A DNA stretch of 64,000 bases from Gossypium raimondii. Its lineage: Eukaryota > Streptophyta > Magnoliopsida > Malvales > Malvaceae. Both the position numbers and the translations under genes were made by a program. The stretch covers positions 5,146,001-5,210,000 of the forward strand of contig NC_068572.1 in assembly GCF_025698545.1 (NCBI RefSeq), in the 5' to 3' direction. Of this stretch, positions 46,819 to 56,787 are shown piece after piece; within the stretch, counting starts at the first letter, position 1, and every line of letters begins with the position of its first letter. A model generated the notes under the pieces. That model was not told where the DNA came from and did no database searches. It worked only from the letters and a program-made list of their open reading frames with translations.

Positions 46819-49036
46819 GGGTAAATTACACTGATTGTTCCTAAATTTTATTTAAAATTACATTTCAATCACTCAACTTTTAAAAGTTATATAACAATCA
46901 CTGATATTACCAAATTGTTACATTTTCTGTCACTCGATTGTTAGCTTCCATAAGAAAAAAAGTAACATTGCATCTCAATTCAAATGGTTTTTAGCTAATT
47001 TTGGCCCTTGAGCTATGGTTAAAAAGTCATTTTGATATTTTTGAAATTTTCTTAATAATAATTGTAAAAAAAATTCATATACAAATAAATTACGTCAAGA
47101 AAAATCAATAATTTTGTAGCTAATTTTTCACATTCAGTCTCATAACAATTCACAGTATTTGAACATTCACAAAAAGAATAAATAAATAAATACTCATTTA
47201 CTTATATTTGCCTTGTTGTTTTGCGTTCTTTTCATTTTTATCTTTCTTTGCTTTTTTCTTTCCTCTTTTTTCACGCACATGACATCAACTCCGCTCTTCT
47301 CAAATCATTAAAAGCGATATATATGTGTGTGTGCGTGCATGTGTTTTATTTATAGTTAAAAGCAAAATCTTAACATGAAATTCGAGAGAAGGAATGGTGA
47401 GTTTGGATAAAAGAATAACACTTACAATTTTAAAATTTTAAAAATTACTCATAACCCCAATCAATCTAATAACTGGAGTTACCAAAAAGAAATGATAGGT
47501 TTAAAAAGTAGTATACTTTGTATTATAAATTAAAAAATTCACAAATTTCAAAAATTAAAACTTGTGAAAGAACCCAACATTTTGCTCTCCTCTCTTGCCT
47601 TATTTCTTAATTTTTTCATAATTATCAGGCAAATTCGTAGATATGTTATTGATTGTAGAAGTTTTACAATTTTCAATAATGAAAGCAGTGTTGCAATCCT
47701 AAATTTTGTTTCTTGAAAACTTTTGAATATTGCATTGAGATATATTTTGTTAAAGCCTTTAAGGTTTTGAGAAAATAAAATAAAATAAAATTTGAAAAAT
47801 AATTTCGGAGTAAAACACCATGAAATTGTTAATGTGATAGAAAGTACTGTTCATTAATGGTGGAAAAATACGAAATTTAGTTAAAAATTTTAAGGTTTTT
47901 TATATAATGAAAATTTGCAAGAAATGCTCGTTTAAGATTTTCTTTTAGAATTATACATATTTAAATAAAGGGTAAACTACACCCATGGTCACTTTTGTTT
48001 ACCTAGGTTACATTTCAGTCACTTATGTTTGAAATGTTACGTTTTAGTCACTTACGTTATTGTGTTGTAACATTTTAGTCACTGAGCCGTTAATTGTCGT
48101 TAATGGTGTAATGGTAGTGACGTGCACGTTAAATTATCATTTCAAATAAAAAATTTAGGTTAAATTATACAATTGGTCCCCAAAATTTTTCGTTTTGAGC
48201 AATTTAATTCTTTTATGTTCTTTTAACTTTCTTTCTTTATTTTCTTTATTTTCCATTCTCTTCTGCATCTCGCTCTGTTTTCCTACCTTCTTTATTTCTT
48301 TTAACATACCAGGAAGTCGAATTGGTAGTGAAGAAAGAAGCATGGTATGAGTTTATGGGTTTTGGTTATAGGGTTTTGGTTATAGGCAAATGATGATAGT
48401 CGACTTCCTACTTCTTTTTCCACTGCCAATTCGACTTCCTAATAAGTTAAAAGAAATGAGAAAGATATGAAAACAGAGGGAGAAACAAAAGAGAATGGAA
48501 AAAAAGAAGAAAGTTTAAAGAACATAAAAGAAAAAAATTAAATTACTTAAGACGAAAAAAATATGGGGATCAATTTTATAATTTAACCTAAAATTTTGTT
48601 TGAAATGATGATTTAACGTACACGTCACCACTGCTACACCATTAACGATTTATTAACGCTCAATGACTAAAATGTTACAACATGATAATGTAAATGACTA
48701 AAACGTAACATTTCAAACATAAGTGACTAAAACGTAACCTAAGTTAAACAAAAGTGACAATGGGTGTAGTTTACCCTTAAATAAATTTTAGAAAATATGA
48801 TTTTAATTATTTTATATATTTTCTAATAGTTTTTAGTCTAAGTGGTTTTTTTTACAATTACTGTTAAGAAAATTTTAAAATATCAAATTGATTTGTTAAC
48901 TAGAGCTTAGAGACCAAATTAGCTACTAACCCTTTGAATTAATGTGTTACGTTACTTTTTTAACCGAAGTTAACAATCAAGTGATAAAATGTAACAATTT
49001 GATAACATTAGTGACTATTATGTAACTTTTGTTGAA
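46819..49036. mobile_element. Outer foldback element hosting a nested MITE
   Basis: The left arm (about 46,838-47,070) is inverted in the right arm (about 48,845-49,035): landmarks include aatttggtaatatcagtgat (left arm, reversed) against aatttgataacattagtgac, and gctaacaatcgagtgac (left arm, reversed) against gttaacaatcaagtgat. The left end gggtaaattacactga is Mutator-MITE-like; the right end is truncated. A second, complete foldback element (47,970-48,776) sits inside. Confidence 0.6.
47970..48776. mobile_element. Mutator-type foldback MITE, 9-bp duplication
   Basis: Starts GGGTAAACTACACCC and ends GGGTGTAGTTTACCC, perfect 15-bp inverted ends. The flanks carry the 9-bp duplication TTAAATAAA (47,961-47,969 and 48,777-48,785), as expected for Mutator-like elements. 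Almost the entire 807 bp is one imperfect palindrome: the arms extend over 300 bp each to a short spacer near 48,340-48,400. No transposase frame. Confidence 0.85.
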
Positions 49037-49045
49037 ATTTTTAAT

Positions 49046-50211
49046 GGTGTAATTAGTGCATTAGGATAATATTATGCTAACCTGCTCTCTATGATTAAAA
49101 ATAAAAAATTACATTAGCTAATGAAAGTTAATTAATCTAAAAATAATAAAATGCTAACATTAATCAACTCAATTATGGTTTAGTCAAGTAAAAGTATTAT
49201 GGATGTCCCTATATTAAGAGGCAGATTACAATTTTTCCCTTTTATTTAAAATGACAAATCGGTCTCGGCACGAGGGATTAAAAAGCTCTTTCTTTTGGTC
49301 AAAACCAAGGTGTCCACCTTGACCGGTGCTCTCCAAAAAGGGTGTTCAATTATTATAGGTAATGATTGAAACCTTGACCTCATAATTAAGAGATAAGATT
49401 AAGAACTACTATACTACATGGTTCGATCAATTTGCTATTTATTCTAATGTACAATGATTAATTTACCTATATTTTTAATAAAAGAGTAAAATACAATCTA
49501 ACTTTTAATTAAATGACTTCCTTATCAGTTTAATCATTTTAATTTAACATACAAAATTCAATTTGGTTCAATATGTAATAATAAATTTTTCGATTATTTA
49601 TGAATAAAAATCAAATTGAAAAAATATATACCTTTAATACCAACATTTAGTCTGCAAATAAAAATCCAAACAAATCCCGTATGGCTATGACTAATGTGGG
49701 AAAGAAAAGTCATTTTCCTTTTCTTTCGACGTAAGAGAAAAGTAAAAAAGAGAAAAATAGAAAAGCAAAGGGAAAAAAAAGTCTTCCGTTTTCAAGGATT
49801 TTAGTTCAGCTTTTGAATTTTATACGGTTATGTCATATTTCTTCCTTTTTAGTATAATTATAATTTTAGTCCTTAATATTCATCTTTTATCAATTTAGTC
49901 TTTATATTTTTAGTTAAATTTTATCATAAACGTTTTAAAAAGTCAAAATTGACCATCAATCTTTCAAAAAGTTGCATTATTAGTTTCTTTTATAACGAAA
50001 ATACTAACTAAAATATTAATTTTTAATGATGGTAATCCGTCTGGCAAATCACATGCACTTCATGCTTCTTCTTTTTTCTTTTCTATTTTTATGAACTTTT
50101 CTATTTTTTGAAATTTAAATTTTAATAATTTTTAAATTATTTGTGATGTGGTACATAGGGTAAAATAGTGGCATGTCAAAAGAAAAAATTTTAATGTTTT
50201 AGTCCACATTT
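49046..50211. other. AT-rich intergenic DNA
   Basis: Begins with the copy of the 44,681 segment. Otherwise no gene or clear element. Confidence 0.5.
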
Positions 50212-50220
50212 TCATTAAAA

Positions 50221-50571
50221 GGTAAAAATATGCCATAGGTTCCTATACTCTTTTGGATTTAGAATTTAGCCCTATATATATATTTTAAGATTTTAGTCCT
50301 CTACTTTTCGTGTTTTAAATTTCAAGTCCAATTTTAAAACTATTAAAATCAATTTGTTAAATTTAGGTTCATTACAACATCATTTTTCTAATTATAGTGC
50401 TACTAAATGAATTTTTATTATTTCAAAATGTCGCCCCAATAAATTTAACAAGTAACAATTGAATATGAATTTAGAAATCGAAAAGTAAATGAACTAAATT
50501 TCGGAAATAGGAGTACAAAGACTAAATTCCCAATTTGTGAAGAGTACAAGAACTTATAACATATTTTAACC
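50221..50571. mobile_element. MITE with near-perfect 9-bp duplication
   Basis: Ends ggtaaaaatatgccataggt and, reversed, ggttaaaatatgttataagt are inverted repeats that continue inward (atttagccctat against atttagtctttg). The flanks are TCATTAAAA and TAATTAAAA, a 9-bp duplication with one mismatch. About 350 bp. It lies in the upstream region of the BSL1 gene, some 600 bp before its start codon. Confidence 0.65.
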
Positions 50572-51082
50572 TAATTAAAAAAGCAAATCAACCAAATTTA
50601 ACTAAAAAAATAGTAAGAGTCAATTGACAAAAATACAAACGTTAAGGACTAATTTAGGATTATACCTTTATTTATTTATTACAAAGAAGGGACAGCTATA
50701 CAAACACATCCCCATAAAATACTTCACGGTTTACAGTCGTCACCAGTGGTTGACCCTCTCTTTGTGGGAGTTTTAGTGGGGTCATACCACCCATTGTGTC
50801 ATGTCTTAATACACAACTCACCAGCAGCCAGTTTTTTTTTTTTTTTTAATTTTTTTACTGCTCCCACCATCCCCATTTAATTTTTTCTTCCAATCCATTA
50901 ACAAAGAAAAAAGATTTACTATATGCAATCAGTTTTACAACTTTCAACATGTATGAACAGTGATCTCATTTCTTAAAACCCCACAAAGAAAGTGGAATGA
51001 AAAAAAAGTGATGGTCCCAACCAAAATCTGGGTCCCCATCATTGAGCTCCCGATCTTGGGTTTTGTTTTGGTTGAAACTTAA

Positions 51083-51097
51083 ATGAGGTTATTGTGA
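51083..51097 (+). CDS. Minimal uORF in putative BSL1 leader
   Basis: ATG AGG TTA TTG TGA, a four-codon frame (MRLL) ending 80 bp before the BSL1 start codon. Whether it lies in the transcript depends on the unknown transcription start. Confidence 0.25.
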   Translation: MRLL

Positions 51098-51177
51098 GAG
51101 AAGATCAGGATTTGAAGGTTTGGGTTTTGATTTTTGTTTGTGAAGGGATTTTGGGTTTCTTCTTCTTCTTTTTAGGG

Positions 51178-54100
51178 ATGGGTTCGAAACTGTTGTTGTA
51201 TCCGGCTCCGACTTACCGGACTTTGGAGACTTATTGGGATTCCGATGAGGATGCACCTGGTCCACGATGTGGTCACACTCTTACCGCCGTCGCTGCCACT
51301 AAGACGCATGGTCCTCGACTTATTCTCTTCGGTGGTGCCACCGCCATCGAGGGTGGTGCTGCCTCTTCTGCTCCTGGAATCAGTTAAAACCCTTCCTCTT
51401 TCTATCTGCCTATCGACCACCTTTTTTTTTTTTATAATTTGGATGTGATTTGTTTTAAACATTTTTTGGTAATCAGGATTAGCTGGTGTTACCAATTCAG
51501 TTCATTCATACGATGTTCTTACCAGAAAGTGGACTAGGTTTTTACTCATGTCTTGTCCCTTTTTTCTTTTTTTTTTTTCAAATCTTGCTGTGGAATTCAT
51601 AGCTGATCTTTTGTTTTTAATTAAAATTTGCAGAATCAGACCAGCTGGAGAGCCGCCTTCACCTAGGGCTGCTCACGCTGCAGCCGCGGTTGGCACCATG
51701 GTTGTGTTTCAGGTCTGTAAAACAGCAGAATCATCACTAAAGATTGCTGCATTTATATCATTTTATGGTGTATTGGTTATTTTATTGGTTTATTTGTTTC
51801 ATTGGCTAGGGTGGAATAGGACCAGCTGGTCATTCTACTGATGATCTTTACGTGCTTGATCTGACCAATGATAAGTTTAAATGGCATCGGTGAGTTCCAG
51901 TTCTTTGGTTTTTGGCTATTTCTCATCGTGAATTGCCGTTGTTTTGATATAATCTGATTATATTTCCAATTCGGGTTTATTTTTGGCTAGAGTTGTTGTG
52001 CAAGGGCAGGGACCCGGACCTCGCTATGGCCATGTTATGGATTTGGTTGCACAGAGATATCTTGTCACTGTAAGCGGCAACGATGGTATGAACATTTCAC
52101 TTTCCAGCTTTAATTTTGTTAAAAGTGATCTGAATGCATTGAAACAAGAAGTTTTGGATATTGGTCAACTTATTCACTTTGATGACCACTCTTCATTCTT
52201 CTACAGCAATATCCTTATGCTCGTAAATCCTTTGGGATGACTTATATATGTTGCTTGTCTTATTATGTGGCAACTAAGATCAAAGCATTGTCAATTTTGT
52301 GATTTTTCATGTTCATCCGGTGATTTCCTCTTGATGATGTTTATTTGGTTGCATTAACATTTGAGCAACGGTTCTTATATTTTTAAATAGGAAAACGAGT
52401 TCTTTCAGATGCATGGGCCTTGGATACTGGCCAGAAACCATATGTATGGCAGAGACTAAACCCTGAAGGCGATAGGCCTTCTGCTAGAATGTGAGTTTGT
52501 TTATTTTAATAATATAAACAAGCCATCAACTTGTGTATGTTTTCACAATTTGCGATCTAAATGTTCCAATTACCTCTACTTTTGTTATAGGTATGCGACT
52601 GCTAGTGCCCGCTCGGATGGCATGTTTTTGCTTTGTGGTGGAAGAGATTCCTCTGGGGCGGTATGATCAATCCTTGTATAAAATGTACTTTATGCATAAT
52701 ACATTACGATTATTCGGTTCACTTGTCGAGGAAAAAGGGAATACTCTTATTATTTGTTACTTCAGCCCTTTATTTTTTCTTGAAATACCTGTGTCGTCTA
52801 GCGCCATGTCTGACACATTTGAACATGGATGTGGGGATATGACTGAAAAAAACCTTCGGAAGTTTTGTTAGACACAGACCTGTAACCTACACTCACACCT
52901 GAGTTCAAGTATCATGGGTTTTAATTGCTGAAGTCAAAGGTCATTGTGCATTAGGCTTTATTGGTAAAAGTACCATGGAGGTTCTTGTACTAGGAGCCAA
53001 ATTGCATTTTGCCTCCTCTACTAAAAAAATAGGAAAATTAGTCCTTATACGTTAGACCAAAGAACAAACTAGTCCTTCTGTTAAAAATTCCATCAATTTC
53101 TACCATTAAATATTGGTCCTTGTATGTCAGCATGAGGTACATGTTACACATTACATGTAATTGTCTGGTTATTCTCTCAGCTACACCAGTTTTTAACAGA
53201 AGAAATAGATAGAATTTTTAACAAAAAGGACCAGCTTGCTCTTTAATCTAATATACAGGGACTAATTTGCCCATTTTTTGAGTAAAGTGGAAAAATGCAA
53301 TTTGACTCCTAGTATAGGGGCCTCCATGATACTTTTATCGGCTTTATTCATTAGTGTGTGCTTTGTTTTAACATAAGTCACAATGTTTAAGTATGTTGCC
53401 CTTGAACATTATATAGCCATTTAACTTTTAGACTGAATAGTATAATTTACTCTAATTGATATTCTACGTCAAACTATAGTCGGCGCTAACAATTTTACAA
53501 TGTGAGATGCTGTTTTTGAGTTTATTGATTATATATGTTCTTCAACAGCCTCTAGCAGATGCATACGGTCTGCTTATGCATAGAAATGGTCAATGGGAAT
53601 GGACTCTTGCACCCGGAGTTTCCCCTTCACCAAGGTATCAGCATGCTGCGGTAAGTAGATGCCACTGCTATTGCATATAGTAGTTATGAACAATTGAACA
53701 TAAAATACAATTACTTTTTTGGTGAAAACAATCAGCCTGATATTTGCTTTCTACCAGGTTTTTGTTGGTGCACGGTTGCATGTTACTGGAGGTACTCTTA
53801 GAGGAGGACGAGCAATAGAAGGTGAAGCAACTGTTGCAGGTAAGCTTTTGCTTCTCATCTTGAGATAGAGGGTATGTATCGTGCATATCTCAAATAAGTT
53901 TATTTTCCAATTTTCTCTTTGTTTTTGTAGTACTGGATACTGCTGCTGGAGTATGGTTGGACAGGAATGGGCTTGTGACTTCCTCACGGAACACTAAGGG
54001 ACATGTTGAATACGATCCATCTTTGGAACTTATGCGCCGTTGTCGCCATGCATCTGCATCTGTTGGTGTTCGTATATATATTTATGGTGGTCTTAGAGGA

Positions 54101-56787
54101 GGTAAGGAAACAGCTGTGTCTGAAACTATGCACACATTTCACTCACTGATGTGTACAATTCCGTAGCTCACTTTTGATTTTATATGTCGAAATAAAAGTT
54201 ACCCAATTATATCATTTATCTAGTCCCGTGTGTCAATTTCTCGTCTTGAATTAATTATTTGATTTTCTGCAGATATGCTATTAGATGATTTCCTAGTTGC
54301 AGAAAATTCGCCGTTCCAATCTGACATGAGTTCTCCTATATTATCCCCTGATCGAGCCTCGAGTGTGTCGAGCCCCAGATTTAATCAGCCTAACTTAAGC
54401 TCATTTGGAACATCACCAACTTCAGATGATGGTCAAGAGTTCTCATCTTCTGGGAGCATGAGGTCTGACCTGATAACTCTCTCTCTTATTGATGAACAAT
54501 GCGGGAGTATTGATTGATGATTAAAATTTACCTTGATAGTATGGACAAAAATTCGATGGAGAAACTGAGGGAGGCTTCTGCTGCTGAAGCTGAGGCGGCA
54601 AGCGCTGTATGGCAAGCTGCACAGGCTGCATCTGCTGTTCCAGCTGAAGAAACATCTGTATCTGATGACAACTCACCTGCTGCTGAAACAGCGTCAGATG
54701 GTAGTGATAATGAGGGTGATGTTCGCCTGCATCCTCGAGCTGTATGTATACTCCAAGTCGTGTCTGTTCAGTTCTCTAAATGTCCAGCCATATTATTCTA
54801 ATGAAGCTGTATGTATATTTTTTCCACACAGGTCGTGGTAGCTAAAGAGGCTGTTGGTAACCTAGGTGGGATGGTTAGGCAACTATCTTTGGACCAGTTT
54901 GAAAACGAGAGCCGAAGGATGATTCCCTCAAATAATGACTTGTCCTACCCTACCAAAAAGTTTGCTAGACAGAGGTCTCCGCAAGGCTTGCATAAAAAGG
55001 CAAGCATTACCGGAATTAATTAGTCGTCTGTCATTTAAAACTTCTTAAAACATAGTTGAATATTTACCATCCTTTTGCAGGTCATTTCTACATTGCTTAG
55101 GCCCCGTAACTGGAAAGCTCCGGTAAATAGGAGGTTTTTCTTGGATTCTTATGAAGTGGGTGAGCTCTGCTATGCTGCCGAACAGCTATTTATGCAAGAA
55201 CCCACCGTCCTTCAGTTGAAAGCTCCGGTAAAAGTATTTGGTGATCTTCATGGACAGTTTGGTGATTTAATGCGGCTATTTGACGAGTATGGATTTCCTT
55301 CAACCGCAGGAGATATTACGTAAGTTTGATAGTCTTGCTGTCCTTCCAGATCAGATAACCCCTTGTTAGAATTGAAACTTAAGGCCTGTGACTATTACTT
55401 CCTATTATGATGTCGAGCTAGTTCTGAAAGCTTTCTTTTTGTGTGTGTGTGTGTTTTAGGTACATCGATTATCTGTTTCTAGGAGATTATGTCGATCGAG
55501 GACAGCACAGCTTGGAGACAATTACATTGCTCCTTGCTCTTAAGGCAAGCTCTGGACAAAACAAGCCTTAAATTTGAGCATGAATGCAACGTTGTGCCAT
55601 TTCTCTAATTTGATTCCATTCTCTTGTTCGTTACAATTGTGCAGATTGAGTATCCTGAAAACGTTCACTTGATTCGTGGAAATCATGAGGCTGCTGACAT
55701 AAATGCACTCTTCGGTTTTCGTATTGAATGCATCGAGCGAATGGTCCGAATGAGTATTCACATGCGGATTAGTTATTTATCTTTTCCAGATAAATTGTGC
55801 TCATTATTATTTATTTGTAGGGGGAGAACGATGGTATATGGGCATGGACACGGTTCAATCAATTATTCAATTATCTTCCACTTGCTGCTCTTATCGAAAA
55901 GAAAATTATCTGCATGCACGGTGGCATAGGAAGATCTATACATTCGGTCGAACAAATAGAGAAACTCGAGCGACCGATAACAATGGATGCAGGATCTATT
56001 ATTTTAATGGACCTGTTATGGTATGCATGTTATAAATCTATTAATCCGATTAAAAGTAAATCTTTCTACTGACTAAATTTGGCTTTCATTTACCTTTTCA
56101 GGTCCGATCCAACAGAAAACGATAGCATAGAAGGTTTGAGACCTAATGCTCGAGGTCCCGGTCTTGTCACTTTTGGGGTATGCATGCTATTGCTTTATGT
56201 GTAAAATATAGTTTCTTGAATGCATCAGGGCAATCCTACAATGATTCATGTTGCCATATGCAGCCGGATCGTGTGACGGACTTCTGTAAGAAAAACAAGC
56301 TACAGCTTATTATAAGGGCACACGAATGTGTAATGGACGGGTTCGAACGATTCGCTCAGGGTCAATTGATTACTCTTTTTTCTGCAACAAACTATTGTGG
56401 TAAGTAAACTAACCTAACCACCTGTCACTGAATTTTCCGCTTCCTAATCCGGTAATATATATACATCTAGGTACTGCAAACAATGCTGGAGCCATATTAG
56501 TCGTTGGTAGAGGACTGGTTATCGTCCCGAAGTTAATACATCCCTTACCACCTCCCATTCAGTCTCCAGAAACATCGCCGGAGCGTGTTGGAGACGACAC
56601 ATGGATGCAGGTAATGCTTATATATATTAAACATCGATGTATATATACATCCCTGCACACCTCACGTACATTAACATGTAATATATTTCCATCGGCACTG
56701 CAGGAACTAAACATCCAAAGACCACCAACACCAACTCGTGGTCGCCCTCAACCCGACCATGACCGGAGCTCACTTGCATATATATGA
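51178..56787 (+). CDS. BSL1: BSL1-type Kelch-repeat Ser/Thr phosphatase
   Basis: 21 exons give 887 residues: 51,178-51,382; 51,477-51,537; 51,634-51,712; 51,810-51,889; 51,991-52,085; 52,391-52,490; 52,591-52,660; 53,549-53,650; 53,758-53,839; 53,931-54,101; 54,273-54,462; 54,540-54,741; 54,832-54,999; 55,081-55,319; 55,460-55,544; 55,645-55,743; 55,821-56,020; 56,102-56,177; 56,264-56,399; 56,471-56,610; 56,704-56,787. BSU1/BSL phosphatases act in brassinosteroid signalling, dephosphorylating the GSK3-like kinase BIN2. Residues 1-about 350 form the Kelch propeller ([29 protein letters not shown]); about 420-445 is an Ala/Glu-rich helical linker. The PPP domain has GDLHG (589), GDYVDRG (623), GNHE (655), HGG (709), RAHE (786) and SATNYCG (808), so all metal-binding and catalytic motifs are intact. 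The C-terminus is RSSLAYI. Introns 13 and 15 have GC donors; a MITE lies in intron 7. The start codon was chosen by the family N-terminus MGSK. Confidence 0.95.
52963..53339. mobile_element. MITE in BSL1 intron 7, 9-bp duplication
   Basis: Starts GGTAAAAGTACCATGGAGG and ends CCTCCATGATACTTTTATC; the arms are inverted over more than 100 bp (ctaggagccaaattgcatt against aatgcaatttgactcctag). Perfect 9-bp duplication GGCTTTATT at 52,954-52,962 and 53,340-53,348, as for Mutator-type MITEs. It makes up nearly half of the 888-bp intron. A diverged relative lies in the transporter intron at about 63,150-63,435. Confidence 0.85.
54998..55005 (+). promoter_or_regulatory. GC splice donor of BSL1 intron 13
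   Basis: The exon ends cataaaaag and the intron starts GCAAGC at 55,000. The protein must join HKK to VISTLLRP, and the next exon follows ttttgcag at 55,081; no GT is available at the junction. Confidence 0.85.
55543..55550 (+). promoter_or_regulatory. GC splice donor of BSL1 intron 15
   Basis: The exon ends gctcttaag and the intron starts GCAAGC at 55,545. The protein must join LLLALK to IEYPENVH, with acceptor gtgcag at 55,644. The context AAG|GCAAGC equals that of intron 13. Confidence 0.85.

Noticed and set aside
51172..51495. Minus-strand 107-codon frame over BSL1 exon 1
   Set aside because: Antisense shadow of exon 1 and intron 1; the sense frame matches the BSL1 N-terminus exactly.
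54463..54539. In-frame continuation after SSGSMR suggesting an earlier BSL1 stop
   Set aside because: It is a 77-bp GT-AG intron; splicing to 54,540 restores [14 protein letters not shown] and the following phosphatase half.
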